The notes under the pieces are model-generated. The model was not told the DNA's origin. It did not search any database and saw only the letters and a program-made list of their open reading frames with translations. A stretch of 64,000 nucleotides of DNA from an uncultured Microbacterium sp. Lineage in GTDB: Bacteria > Actinomycetota > Actinomycetes > Actinomycetales > Microbacteriaceae. The position numbers and the translations under genes are program-made. The stretch is from assembly GCF_937927635.1 (NCBI RefSeq), contig NZ_CALBRW010000025.1, positions 62,001 through 126,000 of the forward strand, in the 5' to 3' direction. Below, piece after piece: positions 18,269 to 28,104 of the stretch (position 1 is the first letter of the stretch; every line of letters begins with the position of its first letter).

Positions 18269-18503
18269 CACACACTCTCCTCAAACGGGCCGCAACGGTG
18301 TCATCCGCCCCGACACACCTGATCCCCGTCGAGTCTGCGGAGATCGGATGCCGCTGGTGGGCCCCATCATTCGGCGCTCGCATCGCGCCTAAACTGTGTG
18401 TGGTGGGCGCATGAATCCGCGCGTCCATCACAGCAATCCCGATTCTACAGGTTCCGCCTCGCGGACGGGCCGCAACCGTCCGCAGAGCGGTGCCGGAGGA
18501 CCC

Positions 18504-19604
18504 ATGCCCGGTAGCACCGCCCTGACCGATTCCGCCAACCCCTACGCGCTTCGCGACGTGGTCATCGGACGCCCGCTGCGGGTGTTCGCGTGGCTGTCGT
18601 TCATCGCGGAGATCCTCATCATCGGCACCGGCGGCGCCGTGCGGCTGACCGGCTCGGGACTCGGATGCTCGGACTGGCCGCTGTGCACGCCGGAGTCGCT
18701 GGTCCCGATCCTGGAGATCCAGGGCATCCACGGTGCGATCGAGTTCGGCAACCGCACCATGACCGGCGTCGTGGGCCTGATGGCCCTGGCCGTGGTGATG
18801 CTCACGCTGCACGCCCTCAGCGGACGGCGCCTGGTGATCCGTGCGGTGTGGTTCGCGCTGGGCGGCGTCGTGCTGGCCATCGGCGTGTACGCCGCCGCAT
18901 CCGCTCTGGGCATCGTCGCCTCCGCGGCCCTGATGTCGGCGGCGCTGCTGCTGGCCGTGATCGTGGGCATGGTGGACTCGCTCCGGCAGACCGAGCAGCG
19001 CAGGGACCTGGCCGTGCTGGCCTGGCTGGTGCTGGTGGGTGTGATGGCGCAGGCCGTGGTCGGCGGGTTCGCCGTGATCAGCGACCTGAACCCGTTCATC
19101 GTGGGCTTCCACTACGCGGTGTCGCTGCTGCTGGTGTGCGTCACGGCGCTGTACATCGTGCGGCTGAACACGGCGCCGGGGCCGCGCGCGAGCGTCGTGC
19201 CCGGCTGGTTCACCGGTCTCACGCACGCCACCGGCTTCTTCCTGGCCCTGACGATCCTGTTCGGCGTGCTGACCACGGGCTCCGGCCCGCACTCGGGCGA
19301 CGCGAACATCAAGCGGCACGGGTTCGACGCCACGTTCCTCGCGCACGTGCACTCCTGGCCCGGCTACATCCTCGCGGTGCTCGTGCTGACGCTCGCGGTG
19401 TCGGCGTGGATCCTCAAGCTCGCGCCGCGGAACTGGACGCTGGTGCTGATCGTCGCGATCCTCGTGCAGGTGGGCGTGGGCGTGCTCCAGGCGCGCACCG
19501 GGCTGCCCGCCATCGCGGTGGGCATCCACATGATCCTGGCCTCGCTGTCGGCCGCGGCCTACACCGTGCTGGTGACGAGGCTCAAGCAGCCAGTCGAGGG
19601 CTGA
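18504..19604 (+). CDS. ctaA: Haem A synthase CtaA (COX15)
   Basis: Membrane enzyme converting haem O to haem A, 366 residues with eight hydrophobic segments. Family motifs include TGGAVRLTGSGLGCSDWPLC near the N-terminus and IHGAIEFGNRTMTG, whose His is a haem ligand, repeated later as FLAHVHSWPGY. The start at 18504 has GGAGG four bases before the ATG. Longer in-frame starts (18396, 18411) lack one. It is divergent from sufB, with a 235-bp intergenic region in which no other gene is seen, and it converges on ctaB. Confidence 0.92.
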   Translation: MPGSTALTDSANPYALRDVVIGRPLRVFAWLSFIAEILIIGTGGAVRLTGSGLGCSDWPLCTPESLVPILEIQGIHGAIEFGNRTMTGVVGLMALAVVMLTLHALSGRRLVIRAVWFALGGVVLAIGVYAAASALGIVASAALMSAALLLAVIVGMVDSLRQTEQRRDLAVLAWLVLVGVMAQAVVGGFAVISDLNPFIVGFHYAVSLLLVCVTALYIVRLNTAPGPRASVVPGWFTGLTHATGFFLALTILFGVLTTGSGPHSGDANIKRHGFDATFLAHVHSWPGYILAVLVLTLAVSAWILKLAPRNWTLVLIVAILVQVGVGVLQARTGLPAIAVGIHMILASLSAAAYTVLVTRLKQPVEG

Positions 19605-19616
19605 GGCGCCGGACGA

Positions 19617-20573
19617 TCAGAACGGCAGCAGCGGGTCGATCGCGACGGCCACGAAGATCAGCGTCAGGTACGTGATCGAGGCGTGGAACACGCGCATGGG
19701 CGCCGGCTCCGAGCCGCGCAGCGCGCGGTTGTACAGGCGGTGCGACTCGTAGATGAACCAGCCGCCGAAGACCAGAGCGGATGCCGTGTACACGATGCCC
19801 ATGTGCCCGATCGGCACGAGCAGCAGCGAGCAGGCGACGGTCGCCCAGGCGTAGAGGATCACCTGCAGGCCCACCTGGTATGCCGGACGGGTGACGCCCA
19901 GCATGGGCACGTGCACGTCGTCGTAGTCGTGCTTGTACCGCATGGACAGCGGCCAGTAGTGCGGCGGCGTCCACAGGAAGATCAGCACGAACAGCACGAA
20001 CGGCGGCAGGGCCAGCGAGCCGGTGACGGCCGTCCAGCCGATCAGCACGGGGAAGCAGCCGGCGATGCCGCCCCAGATGATGTTCTGCTCGGTGCGGCGC
20101 TTGAGGATCATCGTGTAGATGACCACGTAGAAGAAGATGGCGATGACCGACAGCGTGGCCGCCAGCCAGTTCGTGAACACCAGCAGCCAGACCGTGGACA
20201 CCACGGCCAGCACCCACGAGAACACGAGCGCGCCGCGCGGCGAGACCTCGCCGGTGACCAGCGGACGGTTCGAGGTGCGCTTCATGTGCACGTCGATGTC
20301 ACGGTCCAGATACATGTTGAAGGATGCCGCGGAGCCGGCGCTCATGGCACCGCCGAGCACCGTGGCGAACACCAGCCACAGGTTGGGCACGCCCTCCGCC
20401 GCGAGGAACATGACCGGCACGGTGGAGACCAGCAGCAGCTCCATGACGCGGGGCTTCGTGAGTACGAAGTACCCGCGGATCTTCTGACCGAGCGAGTGGT
20501 CTGCGCGGGCGGTCTGCGATGTCGAAGAGATCGCGATCCCCTCCTTCTGGGCGTTCAGGGACACTCCTTCCAT
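19617..20573 (-). CDS. ctaB: Haem O synthase CtaB (protoheme IX farnesyltransferase)
   Basis: UbiA-type prenyltransferase, 318 residues and about nine helices, adding a farnesyl group to haem B. The first Asp-rich motif is NMYLDRDIDVHMKRTSNRPL and the second is YDDVHVPML. The start at 20573 (MEGVSLNAQ) is chosen because the longer reading has no family similarity. The true start is not certain. It is convergent with ctaA and divergent from tkt. Confidence 0.92.
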   Translation of the reverse strand: MEGVSLNAQKEGIAISSTSQTARADHSLGQKIRGYFVLTKPRVMELLLVSTVPVMFLAAEGVPNLWLVFATVLGGAMSAGSAASFNMYLDRDIDVHMKRTSNRPLVTGEVSPRGALVFSWVLAVVSTVWLLVFTNWLAATLSVIAIFFYVVIYTMILKRRTEQNIIWGGIAGCFPVLIGWTAVTGSLALPPFVLFVLIFLWTPPHYWPLSMRYKHDYDDVHVPMLGVTRPAYQVGLQVILYAWATVACSLLLVPIGHMGIVYTASALVFGGWFIYESHRLYNRALRGSEPAPMRVFHASITYLTLIFVAVAIDPLLPF

Positions 20574-20767
20574 CTTATGGCGTCCGGCGTGTCGGGAGGA
20601 CGCGCGGCCGAGGCGCCGGATCATGACGAAATGCGCCCTCGGCGCGGGAATCGTGACGAGTATGCTGAAACCACTCGCGTGCCCATTGCGCTGTGCATAC
20701 ATCTTCCGTGACGACGCGGACGCGCAGGAATACGGGCGCCTCCGAATGTGTCAGAAGGAGTATGACC

Positions 20768-22864
20768 GTGGCAGAGCTTGTATGGGATGAGATCGACCGT
20801 CGGGCGGTGGACACGGCACGTGTCCTCGCGGCTGACGCCGTGCAGAAGGTCGGCAACGGCCACCCGGGTACGGCGATGAGCCTGGCACCCGTGGCCTACC
20901 TGCTGTACCAGCGCGTGATGCGCCACGATCCCGCCGACGTCGACTGGCTCGGCCGCGACCGCTTCATCCTCTCGGTCGGGCACTCCTCCCTCACCCAGTA
21001 CATCGAGCTGTACCTGGGCGGCTTCGGTCTGGAGCTGAAGGATCTCGAGGCGCTGCGCACCTGGGGCTCGCTCACGCCCGGTCACCCCGAGTACCACCAC
21101 ACCAAGGGCATCGAGATCACCACCGGCCCACTGGGCCAGGGCCTCGCCTCGGCCGTCGGCTTCGCCTACGCCGCGCGTTACGAGCGCGGTCTCTTCGACC
21201 CGGATGCCGCCGCCGGCACCAGCCCCTTCGACCACTTCGTCTACGTGATCGCCGGTGACGGCGACCTGCAGGAGGGTGTCACCAGCGAGGCGTCCTCGCT
21301 GGCGGGCCACCAGCAGCTGGGCAACCTGATCGCGATCTACGACTCCAACCAGATCTCCATCGAGGGCGACACCGATGTGGCGTTCACGGAGGACGTCCGC
21401 GCCCGCTACGAGGCATACGGCTGGCAGGTGCTCGAGGTCGACTGGCGTCGCACCGGCCACTACGTCGAGGATGTCGCCGAGCTGAACGACGCGATCTCGC
21501 AGGGCCAGGCCGAGACCTCCAAGCCCACGCTGATCATCCTGAAGACCATCATCGGCTGGCCGGCCCCCAACAAGTCCGGCACCGAGTCCGTGCACGGCAG
21601 TGCGCTGGGCGCCGACGAGGTGGCCGCCACCAAGAAGGTGCTCGGCTTCGACCCCGAGCGCTCCTTCGTCGTGGAGGATGCCGTCATCGAGCACACCCGC
21701 GAACTGGGCGCTCGCGCCGCCGAGGCGCGCGCCGCCTGGCAGGAGTCGTACGACGCCTGGGCCGCGGCGAACCCCGAGCGCAAGGCGCTGCTGGACCGCC
21801 TGGAGGCCGGCGCCCTGCCGGAGGGCATCGAGAAGGTGCTGCCCGTCTTCGAGGGCGGCACCGAGACGTCGACCCGTGCAGCCTCCGGCAAGGTCATCAA
21901 CGCCCTCGCCGCCGAACTGCCCGAACTGTGGGGCGGCTCCGCCGACCTGGCCGGCTCGAACAACACCACCATCTCCGGGGCGCCCTCGTTCATCCCGGAG
22001 ACCTGGTCCACGCACGAGTGGAAGGGCAGCCCCTACGGCCGCGTCCTGCACTTCGGCATCCGCGAGCACGCCATGGGCTCGATCCTCAACGGCATCACGC
22101 TGCACGGCAGGACCCGCGCGTTCGGGGGCACGTTCCTCATCTTCAGCGACTACATGCGCCCCGCCGTGCGCCTGGCCGCCCTGATGAACATCCCCAGCAT
22201 CTTCGTGTGGACGCACGATTCCATCGCCCTCGGCGAGGACGGCCCCACGCACCAGCCGATCGAGCAGATCGCCACGCTGCGCGCCATCCCGAACTTCACC
22301 ATCGTGCGCCCGGCCGACGGCAACGAGACCGCCGCCGCATGGCTGGAGATCCTGCGCCGCCACGGCGGCCCGACCGGCCTGGCGCTCACCCGCCAGAACG
22401 TCCCCACCTTCGCCCGCGGCGAGGGTGCGGCATCCGGTGACGTGTTCGCCTCTGCGACGAACACCGCCAAGGGCGCGTACGTGCTGGCGGAGGCCCCGAA
22501 CGGCACGCCCGACGTCATCCTGATCGGCACCGGCTCCGAGGTGCAGCTGGCTGTCGCCGCCCGCGAGACGCTGGCCGCCGAGGGCGTGAACGCCCGCGTG
22601 GTGTCCGCCCCTTCGCTGGAGTGGTTCGCCGAGCAGGACGAGGCATACCGCGAGTCGGTGCTGCCGGCATCCGTCACCGCCCGCGTCTCCGTCGAGGCGG
22701 GCTCGGTGCTCAGCTGGCGCGGCATCGTGGGCGACCGCGGCCGCTCCGTCGGCATCGACCACTTCGGCGCATCCGCCGACTACAAGACTCTGTTCCAGAA
22801 GTTCGGCATCACCGCCGAGGCCGTTGTCGAGGCGGCACGCGAGTCAATCAAGGAGAACGCATGA
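20768..22864 (+). CDS. tkt: Transketolase
   Basis: TPP enzyme of the non-oxidative pentose phosphate pathway, 698 residues. It shows GNGHPGTAMSLAP near the N-terminus, the TPP motif GDGDLQEGVTSEASSLAGHQ, and the C-terminal FGASADYKTLFQKFGIT. The ribosome site decides the start: AAGGAG lies only one base before the ATG at 20762 but seven before the GTG at 20768, so GTG is preferred. It leads the six-gene operon tkt-tal-pgi-zwf-opcA-pgl. Confidence 0.95.
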   Translation: MAELVWDEIDRRAVDTARVLAADAVQKVGNGHPGTAMSLAPVAYLLYQRVMRHDPADVDWLGRDRFILSVGHSSLTQYIELYLGGFGLELKDLEALRTWGSLTPGHPEYHHTKGIEITTGPLGQGLASAVGFAYAARYERGLFDPDAAAGTSPFDHFVYVIAGDGDLQEGVTSEASSLAGHQQLGNLIAIYDSNQISIEGDTDVAFTEDVRARYEAYGWQVLEVDWRRTGHYVEDVAELNDAISQGQAETSKPTLIILKTIIGWPAPNKSGTESVHGSALGADEVAATKKVLGFDPERSFVVEDAVIEHTRELGARAAEARAAWQESYDAWAAANPERKALLDRLEAGALPEGIEKVLPVFEGGTETSTRAASGKVINALAAELPELWGGSADLAGSNNTTISGAPSFIPETWSTHEWKGSPYGRVLHFGIREHAMGSILNGITLHGRTRAFGGTFLIFSDYMRPAVRLAALMNIPSIFVWTHDSIALGEDGPTHQPIEQIATLRAIPNFTIVRPADGNETAAAWLEILRRHGGPTGLALTRQNVPTFARGEGAASGDVFASATNTAKGAYVLAEAPNGTPDVILIGTGSEVQLAVAARETLAAEGVNARVVSAPSLEWFAEQDEAYRESVLPASVTARVSVEAGSVLSWRGIVGDRGRSVGIDHFGASADYKTLFQKFGITAEAVVEAARESIKENA

Positions 22865-23973
22865 GCACCCCCACCGAAGATCTCTCCGCCGCAGGCGTCA
22901 GCATCTGGCTGGACGACCTGTCCCGCACCCGCATCCACTCGGGCAACCTGAAGGAGCTGATCGAGACCCGCAATGTCGTCGGCGTGACCACCAACCCGAC
23001 GATCTTCGCCAACTCGATGACCAACCCCGACGACACCTCGTACGACGCCCAGGTGCACGAGCTGGCGCAGTCCGGGGCATCCGCCGTGGATGCCGTCTTC
23101 GCCGCCACCACGCAGGACGTCCGCGACGCGCTGGACGTGTTCCGCCCCGTCTACGACGCGACGGACCACGTGGACGGCCGCGTCTCGATCGAGGTCTCCC
23201 CCGATCTCGCCCACGACACCGAGGGCACCATCGCGCAGACCAAGGAGCTGTGGGAGCGCGTCGACCGTCCCAACCTGCTCGTCAAGATCCCCGCGACCAA
23301 GGCGGGCCTTGCCGCCATCGAGGCCGGCATCGCTGCAGGCATCAGCATCAACGTCACGCTGATCTTCAGCCTGCAGCGCTACGCCGAGGTCATCGACGCG
23401 TACCTGTCCGGCCTGGAGAAGGCCAAGGCCGCCGGCATCGACCTGTCCACGATCCACTCGGTGGCGTCGTTCTTCGTCTCCCGCGTCGACACCGAGACCG
23501 ACAAGCGTCTGGCCGCCATCGGCACCGATGCGGCTGCGGCACTGAAGAGCAAGGCGGGCCTGGCCAACGCGCGCCTGGCGTACGAGCTGTACGAGAAGAC
23601 CTTCGCGGGCGACCGCGCCAAGGCCCTCCTCGACGCCGGCGCCACCCTGCAGCGCCCGCTGTGGGCGTCCACCGGCGTCAAGGACCCGGCGCTGCCCGAC
23701 ACGCTGTACGTGACCGGTCTGGTCGCCCCGGGCGTGGTGAACACCATGCCCGAGAAGACCATGGAGGCCACCTTCGACCACGGTGTGGTCACAGGCGACA
23801 CCGTCACGTCGACCTACGCCGAGTCGCACCAGGTGTTCGACGACCTGAAGGCCGTCGGCATCGACTTCGACGATGTCACCCAGGTGCTCGAGGACGAGGG
23901 CGTCGCCAAGTTCATCGACTCCTGGCACGGCCTGCTGGACATGGTGACCAAGGGGCTGGAAGCCGCGCGATGA
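22861..23973 (+). CDS. tal: Transaldolase
   Basis: Long actinobacterial transaldolase of 370 residues, transferring dihydroxyacetone units. The Schiff-base lysine is in NLLVKIPATKAGL. NVTLIFSLQRY and the N-terminal WLDDLSRTRI are typical. AAGGAG precedes the ATG, which overlaps the tkt stop by four bases. It overlaps pgi downstream in the same way. Confidence 0.95.
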   Translation: MSTPTEDLSAAGVSIWLDDLSRTRIHSGNLKELIETRNVVGVTTNPTIFANSMTNPDDTSYDAQVHELAQSGASAVDAVFAATTQDVRDALDVFRPVYDATDHVDGRVSIEVSPDLAHDTEGTIAQTKELWERVDRPNLLVKIPATKAGLAAIEAGIAAGISINVTLIFSLQRYAEVIDAYLSGLEKAKAAGIDLSTIHSVASFFVSRVDTETDKRLAAIGTDAAAALKSKAGLANARLAYELYEKTFAGDRAKALLDAGATLQRPLWASTGVKDPALPDTLYVTGLVAPGVVNTMPEKTMEATFDHGVVTGDTVTSTYAESHQVFDDLKAVGIDFDDVTQVLEDEGVAKFIDSWHGLLDMVTKGLEAAR

Positions 23974-25577
23974 CCGTCTCGGTGCACGTGACGCAGTCCG
24001 CGAGGGACGCGGTGGAGCGGGTCATGCCCGCTCTCGTCGCCGACCTCGTCGCGTCACGTGTCACCGCAGGCGACACCACGCTGTGGGGACCGGAGGCCGA
24101 AGCGGATGCCGCCGTGCGGCTCGGCTGGGTCACTCCGGTCTCCCCCTCGGACCCGCTGGTCGCCGAGATCCTCGCACTGCGGGACGAGCTGCGGGCGGGT
24201 GGCATCGACCGCGTCGTCCTGTCCGGGATGGGCGGGTCGTCGCTGGCTCCGGAGGTCATCACCGCCACCGCCGGCGTCGAGCTGACCGTGCTGGACTCGA
24301 CAGCACCCGCGCAGGTGCTGGCGGCCCTGGATGCGGATCTCGCGCGCACCGTGCTCGTGGTCTCCTCGAAGTCGGGCACGACCGTCGAGACCGACTCGCA
24401 TCGCCGAGCCTTCGAGGCCGCGTTCGCCGATCTCGGCCTCGACCCCGCCGCACACATCGTGGTCGTCACCGACCCGGACTCCCCGTTGGACGCCTCCGCG
24501 ACCGCAGCCGGGTACCGCGTGTTCCGCGCTGATCCGAACGTGGGCGGGCGCTATTCGGCACTCACCGCCTTCGGCCTCGTGCCTGCCGGGCTGGCCGGCG
24601 CCGATATCGCCCAGCTGCTCAGCGAGGCCGAAGCGTCTCTGCTGGAGTTCGCCATCGACGACCCCGACAACCCGGCGCTGCGGCTCGCCGCCGCGATCGC
24701 CGGGACCGAGCCCCGTCGCGACAAGCTCGCGATCGTGGCCGACGGCACCCGCGTCGAGGGTCTCGGCGGCTGGATCGAGCAGCTGCTGGCGGAGTCCACC
24801 GGGAAGAACGGCACCGGCATCCTGCCCGTCGTGATGCTGCCGGTCTCGCCAGAACTCGAGTCGCGCCCTGCCGATCTGCAGGTCGTACGACTCGTGGACG
24901 ACTACGCCGACGCCTTCCACCTGCGCGACCGGTACCCCGGAGACATCCTGGTCAGCGGCGACCTGGGGTCGCTGTTCCTGCTGTGGGAGCACGCCACCGC
25001 CATCGCGGGCCGTCTGCTGGGGATCAATCCCTTCGATCAGCCCGACGTCGAGTCCGCGAAGGCCGCCTCGCGCGCGCTGCTGGACACCCCGCCGCAGCCC
25101 TCCGCACCGACCTTCGTGCAGGACGGCGTCGAGGTGCGCGTCAGCGACCCCGCGCTGGCGGCATCCGGGACTCTCGCGGGCGTCCTCGACGCCCTCTGGG
25201 CGACGCTGGCCGACGACGGGTACGTGTCCATCCAGGCCTACGCGAACCGTCTGGACCTCGAGCAGCTGCCCGGCCTGCGCGAGCTGGCCGCCGCCGACTC
25301 CGGCCGGCCCACCACGTTCGGCTGGGGTCCGCGATTCCTGCACTCGACCGGCCAGTACCACAAGGGCGGTCCCGCGCAGGGCGTCTTCCTGCAGATCCTC
25401 GAGCGCACCGACGTGGATCTGGAGATCCCCGGTCGCCCCTTCACGTTCGGCCAGCTGATCCAGGCGCAGGCCGCCGGTGACGCCGCTGTCCTGGCCGCTC
25501 ACGGCCGCCCCGTCGTCTCGTTCACCGTCACGGATGCCGTGGACGACGTGCTCACCCTCTTCACCGCAACACAGTGA
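23970..25577 (+). CDS. pgi: Glucose-6-phosphate isomerase
   Basis: 535-residue isomerase of the form found in actinobacterial pentose phosphate clusters. The phosphate-binding SIS elements are visible (LSGMGGSSLAPEVI, VSSKSGTTVET), as is a later GQYHKGGPAQG-like segment. In some bacteria this protein is fused to transaldolase. Here the two are separate but overlap by four bases, which would give coupled translation. Confidence 0.9.
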   Translation: MTVSVHVTQSARDAVERVMPALVADLVASRVTAGDTTLWGPEAEADAAVRLGWVTPVSPSDPLVAEILALRDELRAGGIDRVVLSGMGGSSLAPEVITATAGVELTVLDSTAPAQVLAALDADLARTVLVVSSKSGTTVETDSHRRAFEAAFADLGLDPAAHIVVVTDPDSPLDASATAAGYRVFRADPNVGGRYSALTAFGLVPAGLAGADIAQLLSEAEASLLEFAIDDPDNPALRLAAAIAGTEPRRDKLAIVADGTRVEGLGGWIEQLLAESTGKNGTGILPVVMLPVSPELESRPADLQVVRLVDDYADAFHLRDRYPGDILVSGDLGSLFLLWEHATAIAGRLLGINPFDQPDVESAKAASRALLDTPPQPSAPTFVQDGVEVRVSDPALAASGTLAGVLDALWATLADDGYVSIQAYANRLDLEQLPGLRELAAADSGRPTTFGWGPRFLHSTGQYHKGGPAQGVFLQILERTDVDLEIPGRPFTFGQLIQAQAAGDAAVLAAHGRPVVSFTVTDAVDDVLTLFTATQ

Positions 25578-25623
25578 TTCTTCACACAACAGTGATTCCC
25601 AGATCTGGAGATATCCACCACCG

Positions 25624-27171
25624 ATGACCGCATCCATCTCTCGCGGACACAACCCGCTCCGCGATCCCGATGATCGCCGCCTCAATCGCATCGCAGGCCC
25701 CAGCGCGCTGGTGATCTTCGGCGTGACCGGCGACCTGTCGCGCAAGAAGCTCATGCCCGCCGTCTACGACCTGGCCAATCGCGGTCTGCTGCCGCCCGGC
25801 TTCGCGCTGGTGGGCTTCGCCCGGCGCGACTGGGAGGACCAGGACTTCGCGCAGGTCGTGTACGACGCCGTCAAGCAGCACGCACGCACGGAGTTCCGCG
25901 AGGAGACCTGGCAGCAGCTGCTGCAGGGCATCCGGTTCGTGCAGGGCGCCTTCGACGACCCCGAGGCCTTCGCTCGCCTGCGCGAGACCGTCGAGAAGCT
26001 CGACGTCGAACGCGGCACCATGGGCAACCACGCCTATTACCTGTCGATCCCGCCGAAGATGTTCCCGGTCGTGGCGCGTCAGCTGCGCGAGTCGGGCCTG
26101 GTCGGCGAGCAGAACGAGGACCACACGCACTGGCGCCGCGTGGTGATCGAGAAGCCGTTCGGCTCCGACCTCGACACCGCCCGCGCTCTGAACAAGGCCC
26201 TGGAGGCCGCGTTCCCCGCCGACGCGATCTTCCGCATCGATCACTACCTCGGCAAGGAGACGGTGCAGAACATCCTGGCGCTGCGCTTCGCCAACGAGCT
26301 GTACGAGCCGCTGTGGAACCGCAACTACGTCGACCACGTGCAGATCACCATGGCCGAGGACATCGGCGTGGGCGGCCGCGCCGGCTACTACGACGGCATC
26401 GGCGCAGCGCGCGACGTCATCCAGAACCACCTGCTGCAGCTGCTGGCCCTGACGGCGATGGAGGAGCCGATCAGCATGTCGGCGGACCACCTGCGCGCTG
26501 AGAAGGAGAAGGTGCTGGAGGCCGTGCGCCTCCCCGCCGACCTCTCCCAGGCCACCGCGCGCGGGCAGTACGCGGGCGGCTGGCAGGGCGGCGAGCGGGT
26601 CAACGGGTTCCTCGAGGAGGACGGCATGGCGCCGGATTCCACCACCGAGACCTACGCCGCGATCAAGCTCGAGATCGCCACGCGCCGCTGGGCGGGCGTG
26701 CCGTTCTACCTGCGCACCGGCAAGCGGCTGGGACGCCGCGTGACCGAGATCGCGGTCGTGTTCAAGCGGGCCCCCGAGCACCTGTTCGGCGGAGCGCAGA
26801 CCGAGCTCGGCCAGAACGCTCTGGTCATCCGCGTGCAGCCCGATGAGGGCGTGACGATCCGCTTCGGCTCCAAGGTGCCGGGCAGCGGAGCCAACGTGCG
26901 CGATGTGACGATGGACTTCGGCTACGGCCACGCCTTCACGGAGGCCAGCCCCGAGGCATATGAACGACTGATCCTGGACGTGCTGCTGGGCGACCCGCCG
27001 CTGTTCCCACGGCACGAGGAGGTGGAGCAGTCCTGGAAGATCCTCGACCCGGTGGAGAAGTACTGGGCGTCGCTGCACACGCCCCTCGAGCAGTACGCAC
27101 CCGGATCCTGGGGCCCGGCATCAGCTGATGCCCTGCTGGCCCGCGACGGACGAGTCTGGAGACGCCCATGA
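25624..27171 (+). CDS. zwf: Glucose-6-phosphate 1-dehydrogenase
   Basis: NADP-dependent first enzyme of the oxidative pentose phosphate pathway, 515 residues. It has the coenzyme-binding VIFGVTGDLSRKKL, the substrate motif FRIDHYLGKETVQN and the EKPFGSDL segment. The start at 25624 follows a 46-bp gap after pgi. In actinobacteria the enzyme needs OpcA, encoded next with a four-base overlap. Confidence 0.95.
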   Translation: MTASISRGHNPLRDPDDRRLNRIAGPSALVIFGVTGDLSRKKLMPAVYDLANRGLLPPGFALVGFARRDWEDQDFAQVVYDAVKQHARTEFREETWQQLLQGIRFVQGAFDDPEAFARLRETVEKLDVERGTMGNHAYYLSIPPKMFPVVARQLRESGLVGEQNEDHTHWRRVVIEKPFGSDLDTARALNKALEAAFPADAIFRIDHYLGKETVQNILALRFANELYEPLWNRNYVDHVQITMAEDIGVGGRAGYYDGIGAARDVIQNHLLQLLALTAMEEPISMSADHLRAEKEKVLEAVRLPADLSQATARGQYAGGWQGGERVNGFLEEDGMAPDSTTETYAAIKLEIATRRWAGVPFYLRTGKRLGRRVTEIAVVFKRAPEHLFGGAQTELGQNALVIRVQPDEGVTIRFGSKVPGSGANVRDVTMDFGYGHAFTEASPEAYERLILDVLLGDPPLFPRHEEVEQSWKILDPVEKYWASLHTPLEQYAPGSWGPASADALLARDGRVWRRP

Positions 27172-28103
27172 TCATCGATCTTCCCGACACCACGACCAGT
27201 CAGGTCGCCAAGCAGCTCGTGAAGGTGCGCGAGGACGGCGGCGCCGTGGCCCTCGGCCGCGTGCTCACACTGCTGATCGTCGCGCACAACGGCGTGGCCG
27301 AGCAGGCCATCGACGCCGCCAACGACGCCTCTCGCGAGCACCCGATGCGCGTGATCGTGCTGATCACCGGCGAGGGCTCCTCGCACCTGGACGCGCAGAT
27401 CCGCGTGGGCGGTGACGCGGGCGCCAGCGAGGTGGTCGTGCTGCGCGCCTTCGGCGACGCCGCCAGCAACGCGGAGAGCCTGGTCACGGGGCTACTGCTG
27501 CCGGACGCGCCCGTCGTCGCCTGGTGGCCCGAAGAGGCGCCGACGGATGCCGCGCACTCGCCGCTCGGCCGCATCGCGCAGCGTCGCATCACCGACGCCG
27601 CCACCTCGCCCGACGTGCGCGACCGCCTGGCGCTCCTGGGCAAGACGCACGCCCCCGGCGACACGGACCTGGCCTGGACCCGCCTCACGCACTGGCGCGA
27701 GCAGCTGGCCGCCGTGCTGGACCAGCCGCCGTACGAGAACGTCACGGCCGTGGAGGTGCGCGGCGCCGCCGCGTCTCCATCCACCGCGCTGCTGGCCGCG
27801 TGGCTGCGCATGGCCTTGGACGTGCCTGTGAGCTGGTCGTACGAGGATCCCGAGCACTGGCAGGAGGGCATCAAGTCGGTGCGCCTCACCCGCCCGAGCG
27901 GCGACATCCTGCTGGAGCGTCCGACACCGAGCGTCGCCGTGCTGACGCAGCCCGGCCAGCCCGACCACGAGCTGCACCTGCCGCGGCGCACCCTGCGCGA
28001 GTGCCTCGCGGAGGAGCTGCGGCGCCTCGACGCCGATCTGCTGTACGGTCGGGTCATCACCGAGGGTTGGGAACGGCTCGGACCGGCAGACAAGGGAGCA
28101 TGA
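27168..28103 (+). CDS. opcA: G6PDH assembly protein OpcA
   Basis: 311-residue OpcA protein, required for assembly and activity of actinobacterial glucose-6-phosphate dehydrogenase. Family features include the PDAPVVAWWPEEAP segment and a C-terminal AEELRRLDAD. Its position between zwf and pgl is the standard order. Confidence 0.92.
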   Translation: MIIDLPDTTTSQVAKQLVKVREDGGAVALGRVLTLLIVAHNGVAEQAIDAANDASREHPMRVIVLITGEGSSHLDAQIRVGGDAGASEVVVLRAFGDAASNAESLVTGLLLPDAPVVAWWPEEAPTDAAHSPLGRIAQRRITDAATSPDVRDRLALLGKTHAPGDTDLAWTRLTHWREQLAAVLDQPPYENVTAVEVRGAAASPSTALLAAWLRMALDVPVSWSYEDPEHWQEGIKSVRLTRPSGDILLERPTPSVAVLTQPGQPDHELHLPRRTLRECLAEELRRLDADLLYGRVITEGWERLGPADKGA

Positions 28104-28104
28104 C

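Noticed and set aside
20621..22762. 713-codon open frame on the minus strand
   Set aside because: It is antisense to tkt, which has full motif support. High G+C opens this frame by chance.
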